Source: HGM04593 sp045660825 (GTDB lineage Bacteria; Bacteroidota; Bacteroidia; Bacteroidales; Bacteroidaceae). Taken from it: 32,686 bases of DNA. Under the pieces are notes generated by a model that did not search any database, was not told where the DNA came from, and worked only from the letters and a program-made list of their open reading frames with translations. The position numbers and the translations under genes were made by a program. Shown here one piece after another: positions 5,897 through 14,787 of this stretch (within the stretch, counting starts at the first letter, position 1; the number at the start of each line of letters is the position of its first letter). The stretch is taken from the NCBI GenBank assembly GCA_045660825.1, contig JAZREN010000017.1, positions 1 to 32,686 on the forward strand, in the 5' to 3' direction.

Positions 5897-5964
5897 GTTG
5901 ACTTCGTTTGGAGCCTTTCCTGGTATAAGTTGACTCTGGTTAGACTTATAACTGTTGTTGACTT
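5897..5964 (+). repeat. three short direct repeats GTTGACT
   Basis: GTTGACTT at 5897, GTTGACTC at 5929 and GTTGACTT at 5957, spaced 32 and 28 bases apart, in otherwise empty sequence after a terminator. They could be a relic of an insertion-sequence end with multiple binding repeats, or chance. Confidence 0.25.
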
Positions 5965-5998
5965 GTTTTATGCGTAAAAAACACACTCTTGAGTTTGT

Positions 5999-6760
5999 CT
6001 AAAACTTCAAAGAGACACATATATCCGAAAGATAGCTGTCTATTTTGTCAGAACCCTTGTCTGTAACAAACAGATGCATTTCAATGGGTTTGTGCCCCTC
6101 CTTGTAAATAATGAGAGTATAGTAGTGGGGGTACTCCTCGTGGATGGAGATATAGCCCTCTTTACTATTGGTGCAAATTTTTTCTCTGTATGGGAATTTG
6201 CACAGCAGCATTGCATCGGCTCCACATTGTGCGGTGTATGAGTCACCATCGTACACTGTTACATTCTCATCGATTATTCTGTTGATTTCGTCCTCGGTAA
6301 CACGAACTTGCCAATAGTTGATGTCATCCCTGTTGCATATGACATCCACGGCAACACCTTTCCTGAGGTTTGGCATCATCCAAGCATTAGCATCGGCATA
6401 CTGGCTCATAACCGGAATGTAGACTATACAATCGCCGTCCGAAGAGGCTATAGCAATAGGGTTGCTCATAGTTCCTATGTAGTCATTTCTGTGCAGTAAA
6501 ATAGGGTAACCGAAATAGCTCTCGTAAAACTCCGGATAAATGCTTGTGAAAGAGTTAAAAGGTAACTGCACCTTACTCAGGCCATATTCCTTTTTATACA
6601 GTTTCTTAAAGCCCCTGCTTACACCTTGAGGTTTACGCCTGTTACGGGCTTCGGTCAACTTCACCTGCTTATCAAAAGCCTTGGAGTCAAACTGGGCCGA
6701 TGAATTCAAACACGACAAAGAGAATATTGCCAATAATGCGATAATGTTTAGTTTGTTCAT
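5999..6760 (-). CDS. secreted protein of unknown function
   Basis: A 253-residue protein with a signal peptide (LNIIALLAIFSLSCLNSSAQ; a Cys at residue 17 is not in a convincing lipobox). The mature part has a basic start (ARNRRKPQGVSRGFKKLYKK), a central segment DGDCIVYIPVMSQYADANAW, and an acidic region around ITDEN-like sequence (VTEDEINRIIDENVTVYDGD). No known domain is recognised. Probably periplasmic or surface-exposed. It is a single minus-strand gene, about 80 bases from the end of the large MG2/Sel1 gene, so it could be the last gene of that operon, although its own start region is AT-rich. Confidence 0.7.
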   Translation of the reverse strand: MNKLNIIALLAIFSLSCLNSSAQFDSKAFDKQVKLTEARNRRKPQGVSRGFKKLYKKEYGLSKVQLPFNSFTSIYPEFYESYFGYPILLHRNDYIGTMSNPIAIASSDGDCIVYIPVMSQYADANAWMMPNLRKGVAVDVICNRDDINYWQVRVTEDEINRIIDENVTVYDGDSYTAQCGADAMLLCKFPYREKICTNSKEGYISIHEEYPHYYTLIIYKEGHKPIEMHLFVTDKGSDKIDSYLSDICVSLKF

Positions 6761-6843
6761 AATTAGTTAATGTGAAGTTTCTCAATGATTTTCAAAAATA
6801 CACTATTTTTTCATAAATAATTATCTCTTGAAATTTATATTTG

Positions 6844-9800
6844 TTACTCACTAAAGAACCTGAACATGTTGTACCAATCAATCTTTTCTTTGGCTGTTTG
6901 GCTGCCGTGTTCCATGGCTATGCGGTACCAGGCGGCGGCTTTTTGGTCGTCGCGCTTTGTTCCTTTGCCTTTTTCGTACATGCGGGCAACCTTTTCGGCG
7001 GCCTCGGGGTGTCCGCTGTTGGCGGCGCGCAGGTACCAGTTGAAGGCGCGTTTATTGCTCTTCTTTACATAGTAGCCATCTTCATAGAACTGTGCAAGTC
7101 TGTACTGTGCATCGGTGTTGCCGAGTTTGGCGGCCTTTTGGTAATAGCCTATGGTGCTTTGCTTGCGTAGCTCTTTCTTGCTTAGCAACAGCAGGGAGTC
7201 GGCCTGTGCCACCTTTTCGGCAATGATGTAGAGGGCGCGCGGCTCGTTCTTTGCTGCTGCACGGCTGTAATACTCGTAGGCCATTGTGCTGTCCTGTGCA
7301 GTGCCGCGTCCTATGAGGTAACTGTCGGCAAGGGTGGTGAGTGCCTTGGCATATCCGGCTTGGCCGGCTCTGTCGTAACAGATGAATGCGAGACTGTCGT
7401 TCTGTGCTGTGCCAATACCCATGAGGTAACAGGTGGCAAGGTTGTAGAGTGCTCTGTCGTGCCCGGTGTTGGCGGCACGGCGGAATCGCCTGAATCCCTC
7501 AATTGTGTCGCATTCAACACCGTAGCCGTTCATGTAGCACACGGCGCTGTTGTAGATGGCATCGGGGTAGCCAAGTGCCGATGCTTCGTTGAAGCAGGTG
7601 AATGCCTCGTCGTACATGTGGTGCTTGAAGAAGCTGCGGCCCTCCTCGGTTTTCTTGAAGCAGAAGGCGAGGATGTCGATGTTGTGTATGCCCACAATGG
7701 GTGTCTGGGGCATGGTGAGGTGGTCAATGCCGGTATCGTTCTTGTCGGTACCGCGTGTGGCGATGTCGCTGCTGCTGTAGAATGTGCCGCCGGCATATCC
7801 CTCGACATCGACAGCTATTCTTTTTGCCGATGTGCTGTTGTATAGCTCGACGGTGAGGCGGCCGTTCTTTGCTGTGATGTCGGGTGACCACAGCAGTGTG
7901 CGGCGGTAGTCGGCGGTGGTGGCATCGGGCTTGATGCGGCTGTAGTCGGGCGAATAGAACTGCTTGCTCTGGGTGTAGCCATATACCATTGTGTAGCGTG
8001 TGGTGCCGCGTTGGGTATATTCCGGTATCAGGCCTTTCTGCTCGTCCTCGGGGGTGTTAGGTATGAAGCAGGCCACGTAGTTGGGGATGGCATCGTGCGA
8101 TAGTGATTTTATGCGGTCGTGGAGTATGGCTGCATCGGGGGCATCATCAATGTTGCCGTTTCTTGCACTTATGCCCATCTGTCCATAGAATCCTTCGTAG
8201 TAGCTTCTGTAGTCGATGTTACCTTTATTCTTGTTTGTTGCCTTGAGTATGCGTCTTCCTCCACCGAACAGTTTACGGGAGTTCTCGTCGGAGCGGATGA
8301 CAATCTCCTTGAAGTTCATCATTTTGCGTGGCTCAATACCTTCGAGATACTCTCTGTCGGGTGTGGGGGTGTTCAGCGAACTGTATTCGCCGTCGATGAC
8401 CATTGACTGTATCCAGTAGCACCAATTTAGGTTGTGGCGCCAGAATGCACTGCGCAGAATGTCGGCCGCGGTGAGTGTGTTGTGGAATGCCGGGTCATTT
8501 ATGTGGTATTGACCGTCGTTGTCAATGCTGAATCCGCTACCCATCTCACGCTTGAATCCGTTGAATTGATTGCTGTATATGCCATTGCCTGCCATTACGG
8601 CACGGTCCAGTGTCGAAAGAGTCTCTCCACCTTCAATGGTTGCCGTGGGTGCATAGTTGTTGAAGTCGCCGGTGCCGGTGAAATCATATTGCCATTCATT
8701 GCCGCCATAGTAGGCCGATTTCTCGTTGCAAAGGTAGGTAACATCCTGGGCATACTCCCATTCGTCGAGGAAATCGAAGCGCATTTCGCTTCGTGGCGGG
8801 CGGTAGTTGGCTTCGCGTTTCTTCTTCGACACAACCTCCACCTGCGAGATGAGGTACTCGAATGGGCGCACTTTGATGAGGCTGTCCCTTTCGGCTGTAA
8901 GGCGTTCCTGCGTGGTGGGCAGGCCTGTGTTGCGCTCCCAATAGTGGTAGAGGCGCATCTCGGGCGAGAAGTAACGGTCGAGAGCAAAAGCGAAGATGCT
9001 GTCGCTGCTGTCGTATGATGTGCGTGGCCCCATGAGTTTTGCAACACGCTTGCCGGTGAAGTCGCGTGTTTGTATGCGGAACTCGCCGTTGGCATCGGTG
9101 TTGAAATTGTATTTCGTTAGCAGGCTGTCGTTGTATGTTATGTCGAACTTGATGTTTGCTCCGGGTTTGTTGGTGACAATAATCTTGTCGAGCTTGCCGA
9201 AGCGCTTGTCGGGGCGTTTCTTTACAAAGCGTCCTTTGATGGTTATGCCGCGCTCAATGGGCTGCTCAAGCTTGGCTCCGCGGCGGCTTAGCTTGCTCCA
9301 GTCATATGATGTCCAGCCGTGGGTGAGCATGATGAGGTCGAGCTCGCGGGCACGGTTTTTGTTCTCAGGGTCAAAGTAGCGTGCAGCATTGGGGATGTAG
9401 CCTTTGAGTTCGGAGCCAAGGAGTATGTATGTATAGAGGTTGTAGGTGTATGATGTCTGCTGGCGGTAGTCGGCATCGCTCACTGAGAGCGAGAATGTGC
9501 CGCAGCCTATGGGCTTGCCGTCCTCGCGCTCAATGTCGAGTGTTATCCTGCTGTGCGGTACAATGTTCAAATCCTCAATCTCCTCGCCGTCGCTTGTCAC
9601 AAGCAGTTTGGCTGTTGCATTGTCGCTTTCCTGCGGCTCGGTATGTGTGACAAAGAACTGGCGCTCGGCAAGCGGTATGCTGTCGTTTACAAAGAGTACC
9701 ACGCGGTTCACTCCCTCGTCGAGCGTCTTGCTGTCTATGGCAAAGAGCATACAGGTGTCGGTAGAGAGGAATCGCTCGTAGAAGAACACTTTGCCGCGAT

Positions 9801-10761
9801 GTACGATGGCGCAACCCATCTCCGTTGTTCCGTCAAGGTTGTTGCGGGTGGTTATGTAGTATGTGCCATTCTCCTCGATAACATTGATTGTTGCGCCCTC
9901 GTTCTGGACATCAGGCAGGTCGAACTTCTTCTCCTTTTTGCCCTGCTTGAGTATAGCCTTGTACTTTACATCTTTGTGTGGGGTGATGGTGAATGTTCCT
10001 TTTCCCAAATGCTCGGGGGTGGAGGTGAGTAGCGGCTTGCCGTCGGCAGTGATGGTGATGCTCTGCTCGCTGTTTATGCCGTCGTTACCGAATACTTCGT
10101 ATGCAACGGTGCTTTCAATGCCATTTACAAGGTGCCCGCCCTCGGGGTAGAAACGCAGGTCACACGGTGGCAGTTCGCTGTTCACCCATTCCACTTTGCG
10201 GTCGAGGCCGGTTAGGCTGTCGTTCTCCTCAATGTCTGCAAGAAATCCTCTGCGGCGGTCGAGCATATTCTTGAAATCCCAATTGTCGGCATTGACCTTG
10301 TCGAAGATTGGGAATACACGGCTGAAGATGGCATCCTTGCCGCGGTTGAGCATGTAGCGTGTGTAGGCGCGCACCTCATAATATCCCGACAGCAACAGCG
10401 GTGTCAGCTCAAACGAGCCATGGCAGCTGCCGTCGCCCTCAATCCTGTATTTGTTGGTCTTTACAACGTAGCCCTCGGGCGATACCAGTTCGACATACAG
10501 CACGCGGCTCATTGTGGTCGGTTCGTTGTCGACACCGCTCATTACGTATGCCTTGAACCAGATGCTTTCGCCAAGATAGTAGGCGGTGTTGTCGAAGTGC
10601 AGATAGACGCGCTCTTCGGGGAAGAGGCTCTGCTTGATGGCGCTGCGTATGATTATGTTGTCGAGGCTGTTGCGTGGTGCCTCGTTATTGCCTGTTGTCT
10701 GTGCAAGGCCGCCTTGCAGCAGTGCGGTGAACAGTAATAGTATTATGGTTGTACGTTTCAT
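6844..10761 (-). CDS. large MG2-like envelope protein with C-terminal Sel1 repeats
   Basis: A 1305-residue exported protein; signal peptide at residues 1-20. Residues about 45-160 (PEERVYLHFDNTAYYLGESI, then WFKAYVM and GYYEVRAYTRYML) match the MG2-like start seen in macroglobulin-related Bacteroidetes proteins. The middle is beta-rich with carboxypeptidase-regulatory-like and plug-like parts (ADILRSAFWRHN, YLEGIEPRKM). From about residue 1040 to the end there are seven Sel1-type helical repeats, e.g. ALYNLATCYLMGIGTAQND and AQYRLAQFYEDGYYVKKSN, a protein-binding scaffold. Joining MG2-like and Sel1 parts in one chain is notable. It starts 13 bases after the M56 peptidase gene and is the last member of the BlaI-M56 operon, so it may be a substrate, sensor partner or output. 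Function not established. Confidence 0.8.
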   Translation of the reverse strand: MKRTTIILLLFTALLQGGLAQTTGNNEAPRNSLDNIIIRSAIKQSLFPEERVYLHFDNTAYYLGESIWFKAYVMSGVDNEPTTMSRVLYVELVSPEGYVVKTNKYRIEGDGSCHGSFELTPLLLSGYYEVRAYTRYMLNRGKDAIFSRVFPIFDKVNADNWDFKNMLDRRRGFLADIEENDSLTGLDRKVEWVNSELPPCDLRFYPEGGHLVNGIESTVAYEVFGNDGINSEQSITITADGKPLLTSTPEHLGKGTFTITPHKDVKYKAILKQGKKEKKFDLPDVQNEGATINVIEENGTYYITTRNNLDGTTEMGCAIVHRGKVFFYERFLSTDTCMLFAIDSKTLDEGVNRVVLFVNDSIPLAERQFFVTHTEPQESDNATAKLLVTSDGEEIEDLNIVPHSRITLDIEREDGKPIGCGTFSLSVSDADYRQQTSYTYNLYTYILLGSELKGYIPNAARYFDPENKNRARELDLIMLTHGWTSYDWSKLSRRGAKLEQPIERGITIKGRFVKKRPDKRFGKLDKIIVTNKPGANIKFDITYNDSLLTKYNFNTDANGEFRIQTRDFTGKRVAKLMGPRTSYDSSDSIFAFALDRYFSPEMRLYHYWERNTGLPTTQERLTAERDSLIKVRPFEYLISQVEVVSKKKREANYRPPRSEMRFDFLDEWEYAQDVTYLCNEKSAYYGGNEWQYDFTGTGDFNNYAPTATIEGGETLSTLDRAVMAGNGIYSNQFNGFKREMGSGFSIDNDGQYHINDPAFHNTLTAADILRSAFWRHNLNWCYWIQSMVIDGEYSSLNTPTPDREYLEGIEPRKMMNFKEIVIRSDENSRKLFGGGRRILKATNKNKGNIDYRSYYEGFYGQMGISARNGNIDDAPDAAILHDRIKSLSHDAIPNYVACFIPNTPEDEQKGLIPEYTQRGTTRYTMVYGYTQSKQFYSPDYSRIKPDATTADYRRTLLWSPDITAKNGRLTVELYNSTSAKRIAVDVEGYAGGTFYSSSDIATRGTDKNDTGIDHLTMPQTPIVGIHNIDILAFCFKKTEEGRSFFKHHMYDEAFTCFNEASALGYPDAIYNSAVCYMNGYGVECDTIEGFRRFRRAANTGHDRALYNLATCYLMGIGTAQNDSLAFICYDRAGQAGYAKALTTLADSYLIGRGTAQDSTMAYEYYSRAAAKNEPRALYIIAEKVAQADSLLLLSKKELRKQSTIGYYQKAAKLGNTDAQYRLAQFYEDGYYVKKSNKRAFNWYLRAANSGHPEAAEKVARMYEKGKGTKRDDQKAAAWYRIAMEHGSQTAKEKIDWYNMFRFFSE

Positions 10762-10774
10762 GTGTGCTGTCGGG

Positions 10775-12232
10775 TTATCTTATTGCTGTAGCGCCGGCCA
10801 TCAGCGGTAGGCTGCTGTTGTTGCCTGCAATTTCCATTGATGGGCCGTAGTGGTAGATTATATGTGCATCGTATCGAGTCTTTTGCCCGGCATGCCACTG
10901 CTTGCCGGTAATGTGTTCTATTGTTGCGGCAGTGGCTGTTGCTTTTATCTGCTCAATGTCGGCAGGGGTGGTGCTGCCTAGTGCTGTGACATTGCAGCTT
11001 GCTATGCTCATGTTGCCGGGCTTGCCGTCCTTGCCGGTGGTAAAGTTCACCTTGATGTCACATTTCCTTATTCCGCTTGCACGCAGTGCTTCTGCGGCTG
11101 GGGAATTCTCGAGGTCAATGTATTCGCAATAGCTGTCGGTGAACAGTTGTTCCTCTTCAATTACGGGCAGTTCAATTTTGGCAATCTCCTTTGGCAACCG
11201 TTTGGGTGCTGTGTTGCTGTATGCAATGGTTGCTTTGCCTGTTGCAGGCAAGCAAATGGTTGGTTGCGCCGCTGTTTCCTCACTCTCTATCGGTTGTTGC
11301 GGTTGGGTAGTTCCCTGTTCTGCGGCTTTGGCTGCAGTTATATATATGTATTCGGGCTGTGCAAATGCTCCAATGTAGGCGGCTGAAACAGGTAACAGGT
11401 AGAGCCATTTGCAGCGCTTGCCGCTGCTGCTCTGCTTTCGTGACATCATTTTTATTCGTTTGCGCACGTGGCTTTGGCTGAAGCTGTTTGCCAATGGAAA
11501 CGGGATATTGCTGACGGCTTTCTTTAGTATGAGCATCTGATAGGCTTGTGTGTTGCCGTTGTGTTGCAGTACATATCTGTCGGCCTCGTATTCGTGAATC
11601 TCCTTGATGTCATTTGCCAACAGGTAGATGAACGGGTTGAACCATTGCAGGGCCTTTACAATGCTGATGAGGAGCATGTCGTATGAGTGGCCGCGCCTGA
11701 TGTGCCCTTCCTCGTGCAACAGAATCTCCTTGCCACACTCGTCATAGTCGCTTTGTGAGATTACTACATTGCGGAAAAGGCTGAACGGTGCTGTGCTGCC
11801 TGCATGGCAGTATATTGTCATTCTTTTTTGCCTGTCGACCCATATTGCTCCGCGTCTTACACGGCGCATTGCCCTGATGAGGCTTGTAGTAAAAAGCAGT
11901 GCGCTCACAATCACGCCCACACTGTATAATATGAATATGTTGCGTGGGGTTATGATTCCCTTTATGCCTGCAGTGGTGGCAATGGGCTGTGCGCTGTATG
12001 AGGTTGCGGTGTCATTTACCGTGACTGTTGCATGGGGCTGTGACGGAAGCTCTATTTCAACCGGGTAGCTTACAATGATGCATGGCAACAGTGCCGAGGC
12101 TATAATTATGCATAGCAAGAGCCTGCGGTTGAGCGTGGCGAACGTCTCCTTGCGCAGCAGCAGCGCGAACGGCAGGTATAGTACCGCCAGGCCAAGTGCC
12201 CATTTCAGTATGTAGGTTAGTATGGCTGTCAT
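10775..12232 (-). CDS. M56 (BlaR1/MecR1-like) membrane metallopeptidase
   Basis: A 485-residue inner-membrane protein. Transmembrane segments are visible at about residues 5-26, 38-58, 97-118 and 275-292. The zinc motif HEEGH is at residues 173-177 (ILLHEEGHIRRGH), with the downstream EADRYVLQ glutamate typical of M56. The C-terminal part, after the last membrane segment, lies outside the membrane and includes NMSIASCNVTALG and TGKQWHAGQ, resembling modules of the neighbouring secreted protein rather than a penicillin-binding sensor. In this family the peptidase senses an envelope signal and leads to inactivation of the BlaI repressor. The operon (BlaI two genes upstream) fits that. The signal is unknown and no beta-lactamase is present. 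Confidence 0.85.
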   Translation of the reverse strand: MTAILTYILKWALGLAVLYLPFALLLRKETFATLNRRLLLCIIIASALLPCIIVSYPVEIELPSQPHATVTVNDTATSYSAQPIATTAGIKGIITPRNIFILYSVGVIVSALLFTTSLIRAMRRVRRGAIWVDRQKRMTIYCHAGSTAPFSLFRNVVISQSDYDECGKEILLHEEGHIRRGHSYDMLLISIVKALQWFNPFIYLLANDIKEIHEYEADRYVLQHNGNTQAYQMLILKKAVSNIPFPLANSFSQSHVRKRIKMMSRKQSSSGKRCKWLYLLPVSAAYIGAFAQPEYIYITAAKAAEQGTTQPQQPIESEETAAQPTICLPATGKATIAYSNTAPKRLPKEIAKIELPVIEEEQLFTDSYCEYIDLENSPAAEALRASGIRKCDIKVNFTTGKDGKPGNMSIASCNVTALGSTTPADIEQIKATATAATIEHITGKQWHAGQKTRYDAHIIYHYGPSMEIAGNNSSLPLMAGATAIR

Positions 12233-12240
12233 AGCTTGAT

Positions 12241-12262
12241 ATTCAATTCAATTCAATTCAAT
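12241..12262 (-). repeat. tandem 5-base repeat across a stop codon
   Basis: On the minus strand ATTGA is repeated four times plus two bases. The stop TGA of the upstream gene (12250-12248) lies inside it. Because the stop falls 15 bases into the repeat, extra copies would leave the protein unchanged but lengthen the 15-base gap to the M56 start at 12232. Confidence 0.7.
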
Positions 12263-13396
12263 GCGCAAGCGGGCAATTTTTTCAATCTCCTTGCCGTCGA
12301 GTGTTGCCGGCGTCCAGCGTGGCATCTTTTTTGTTGTCTTTTTCAAACAGTCTATAATCTCTTTTATAATTTTATTTTCGCTGTTTTTGCCGTTAGTGAT
12401 TGAGATTTCCGGGTTGGCAGAGTAGAATATGGCTTTACCGCTCTTTTTAATCTTCAGATAGATGTCTATGTGTCCTTTTATGTTGTTGCGTGAAATAGTC
12501 CTGTCATTCTTCAACTCTTCGACATATATGTTCTTTAGAGCCTTATAACCGTCGGGGTACTCCGGATCGCTTTGCTCAATGTCAACATCGTATCCGTTTA
12601 TGTTTACCTCAATGCATATATTCCCCTTTGATGCTGTGGGAAAATATTTACCTTTCAACTCCTTTCCGATGCTTTTGGCTGTGCTCTTCAGGAGCTTTCT
12701 TGCATTCTCCACAGTTTTGTATTCTGTGCTTGAATAGTCGGGGCGCAGTCTGATGCTTGTAATGGAACTTGACCTTACAGCAATGTGCAAGCTGTTTATG
12801 TCGCTGCGACGGGCAGTCTGCCACCTTGTATTCCAAATTATGCAGCCAATGTATCCGGTATCGTATATTTTACCTTCGTGGTCTATTTTCGCATTTATGA
12901 ACGCGCTGCCGTTTATGCCATAAATCTCTCTCCTTTTCTCGTCTGTAATGTGCGCGTCGATTATTGATTGAATCTCTTTACTAATCTTCGGTTTTTCTGC
13001 CTTTTGAGTTTTACCGGCTTTGTAAATTATGCGGCAACTGTTCTTACTGCTGTTCCATTTTTCACCGGCGATAATGTTTTGGCAATTCTCTTTCAGTAGC
13101 TTTTTTGCAGTGTTCAAGGATTTCTCGTCGCAGTTCCCAACAGATGATACTTTGCACTTTGTGATATTGATTCTTGTGGCTTCTCCCTCTTTGTTTGCCT
13201 TTACCCTTGCTGTGATTGTGGCGCCGGTGAAAAACTCGTTGAAGTCGAGTCCGTCGGAATATATTCCTTTTGTGTTACCAAGAGTGGTTTCTATTGTTCC
13301 TTCTCTGTTTGTAACTGTTATCTCTTGTGCATTGGCTGTCAATGCTGCAAAAAGAAAGAAGAAGATTGTGGTGAATTTGTAATTCGTTGTTCTCAT
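12248..13396 (-). CDS. secreted protein with TonB-C-like repeat modules
   Basis: A 382-residue protein with a signal peptide (FFFLFAALTANAQ). It appears to be built from about three related modules. The first (about residues 55-130) ends IIAGEKWNSSKNSCRIIYKA. The last (about 305-382) ends KKMPRWTPATLDGKEI and RLRIEL, which resembles the TonB C-terminal domain pattern, with the W-x-P-A segment. The first module resembles the C-terminus of the M56 peptidase encoded next (KEGEATRINITKCKVSSVG beside KDGKPGNMSIASCNVTALG). There is no membrane anchor besides the signal, so it is not an ordinary energy transducer; periplasmic interaction with the peptidase is an inference. Its ATG overlaps the BlaI stop by one base (TAATG). 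Confidence 0.7.
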   Translation of the reverse strand: MRTTNYKFTTIFFFLFAALTANAQEITVTNREGTIETTLGNTKGIYSDGLDFNEFFTGATITARVKANKEGEATRINITKCKVSSVGNCDEKSLNTAKKLLKENCQNIIAGEKWNSSKNSCRIIYKAGKTQKAEKPKISKEIQSIIDAHITDEKRREIYGINGSAFINAKIDHEGKIYDTGYIGCIIWNTRWQTARRSDINSLHIAVRSSSITSIRLRPDYSSTEYKTVENARKLLKSTAKSIGKELKGKYFPTASKGNICIEVNINGYDVDIEQSDPEYPDGYKALKNIYVEELKNDRTISRNNIKGHIDIYLKIKKSGKAIFYSANPEISITNGKNSENKIIKEIIDCLKKTTKKMPRWTPATLDGKEIEKIARLRIELN

Positions 13397-13776
13397 TACT
13401 TGTTTTCGTTTCCTTGTATTATTTCCAACAATTCCTTGATGTCGGCTTCGCTCAGTTTCTCGTTCTGTGCAAAGAATTTTACCATTGACGAGCCCGAACC
13501 ACCGAAGAACGAGTCTTTAACATCCTTCATCACCTGGCTTGTGTAGGCCTCGCGACTGATGAGAGGGTAGTAGGTGTGGGTTTTGCCGCTGAGCTTGCGG
13601 TAATCCACGAATCCTTTGTTCAGGAGTATCTTGAGGAATGTTGATATTGTGGTGTAGGCAGGCTTGGACTCGGGGTACTTTTCAATTATGTCGTGTATGC
13701 AACCACCGTCTGGCATGTCCCACAGCGCGTTCATCACCTGCATCTCGGCTTTTGTAAGTGTATCGAATTTTTTCAT
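13396..13776 (-). CDS. BlaI/MecI/CopY family transcriptional repressor
   Basis: A 126-residue repressor. The N-terminal winged helix is clear: LTKAEMQVMNALWDMPDGG, then KPAYTTISTFLKILLNKGFV, the recognition and wing region of Penicillinase_R proteins. The C-terminal helices would dimerise. The frame is open to an ATG at 13803, but that codon lies within the -7 box of the promoter (13801-13808), so the ATG at 13776 (MKKFDTLTKAEM) is the likely start. It heads a four-gene operon with an M56 peptidase, and the operator-like dyad over its promoter suggests autoregulation. In the family, the repressor is released when the partner peptidase is activated. Confidence 0.9.
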   Translation of the reverse strand: MKKFDTLTKAEMQVMNALWDMPDGGCIHDIIEKYPESKPAYTTISTFLKILLNKGFVDYRKLSGKTHTYYPLISREAYTSQVMKDVKDSFFGGSGSSMVKFFAQNEKLSEADIKELLEIIQGNENK

Positions 13777-13800
13777 CCTGTTATTTTTTTCTTTCTTGCG

Positions 13801-13843
13801 CAAATATATAACGAATGTTTTAGAAATCTAAAACTTTAGAAAT
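13801..13843 (-). promoter_or_regulatory. promoter and likely BlaI operator
   Basis: On the minus strand TATATTTG (13808-13801) matches the -7 consensus. Just upstream is the perfect dyad TTTTAGA-AA-TCTAAAA (13818-13833), and TTTAGAAAT recurs at 13819 and 13835, 16 bases apart. The dyad covers the spacer and -33 area, where a repressor would block transcription. Confidence 0.65.
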
Positions 13844-13936
13844 AGAAAAATTGTTTAGCGGTAAAACTTTAACTTTTATTATTAGTAATTAAAGAAAGGG
13901 TAGACTGAAATAGTGTGGTTAAAGCGGAAACAATAG

Positions 13937-13967
13937 TTTGTTTATTGCTGTTTTTAACTTATTTTTG
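13937..13967 (+). promoter_or_regulatory. promoter of the DUF5020-permease unit
   Basis: TTTG at 13937-13940, 19 bases, then TATTTTTG at 13960-13967. Transcription would start near 13975, leaving a leader of about 65 bases before the ATG at 14041. Confidence 0.65.
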
Positions 13968-14040
13968 CAGTCGATGGTTTCTACACTTTTTTTATCTTCA
14001 ACCTTGCATTGGATTGTATAAACCTTATAATAATTATAAT

Positions 14041-14739
14041 ATGAAAAACACAGGTTTCTTAAAGTCAAGATTCTTTGTTGCTGTAGTGTTGTTTGTGGCG
14101 CTGGCGGCAAAAGTGCAGGCGCAGAACATTCAGTTGCATTACGACATCCGTCGCAATTGTGCTACATCGACAGTGGAGATGTTCCGTGCCGACAATTATG
14201 GTAGTACGTTCTTCTTTGTTGACATGGATTTTGCTCCAAAGGCTGTTGGTGCGTATGGTGAGATATCGCGCGAATTATGTTTCTGGAATGAGAGTAAGTT
14301 AAACTGGCTGTCGGCCCACATTGAGTACAATGGTGGTTTGAATAACGCATTTTCATTTGATAATGCCTGGCTTGTGGGCGCAACCTACTCGGGGCACTCA
14401 AAGGACTGGAGCAAGACTTGGTCGCTGTCGGCAATGTACAAAGCTATCCCGGGCAATGTGAGTGTAAGCAATTTCCAGATTACAGGTGTGTGGAACCTGG
14501 ATTTCCTTGACCATTGGCTTTCGTTCAACGGTTATGCCGATTTCTGGCGCGAGAAGAATGTGTTGATGGGTACGGAGTTTATATTTATGGCCGAGCCTCA
14601 GCTTTGGGTGAACCTCAACAAGGTAAAAGGTATGGAGAAGGTGAACCTGAGCCTTGGTACCGAGGTAGAGGTGTCGAACAACTTTGTTGCAAAGGGTTTT
14701 GATGTGATGCCTACGGTGGCCGTGAAATATGCTTTCTGA
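14041..14739 (+). CDS. DUF5020 outer-membrane protein (Tsx-like)
   Basis: A 232-residue protein with signal peptide (FFVAVVLFVALAAKVQAQ) and a mature part of alternating strands with aromatic girdles (DNYGSTFFFVDMDF, WSKTWSLSAMYKA, LSFNGYADFWREKNV) ending in AVKYAF, a C-terminal Phe typical of outer-membrane barrels. It matches what I know of the DUF5020 family, related to the nucleoside channel Tsx. The frame is open further upstream to 13915, but that part precedes the transcription start and lacks a signal, so the ATG at 14041 is chosen. It is followed 48 bases later by a purine permease, which suggests it carries nucleosides or bases through the outer membrane. Confidence 0.8.
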   Translation: MKNTGFLKSRFFVAVVLFVALAAKVQAQNIQLHYDIRRNCATSTVEMFRADNYGSTFFFVDMDFAPKAVGAYGEISRELCFWNESKLNWLSAHIEYNGGLNNAFSFDNAWLVGATYSGHSKDWSKTWSLSAMYKAIPGNVSVSNFQITGVWNLDFLDHWLSFNGYADFWREKNVLMGTEFIFMAEPQLWVNLNKVKGMEKVNLSLGTEVEVSNNFVAKGFDVMPTVAVKYAF

Positions 14740-14787
14740 ACAAAGTGAGAAGTAAATAAATCAGTTTTCAATAGATAAAACAAATAG

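Noticed and set aside
7360..7845. Plus-strand frames opposite the MG2/Sel1 gene, including one of 161 residues.
   Set aside because: They are mirror frames of the Sel1 repeats and show no independent features.
10775..13776. Beta-lactam resistance locus.
   Set aside because: BlaI and an M56 peptidase are present, but there is no beta-lactamase or penicillin-binding sensor domain in the operon.
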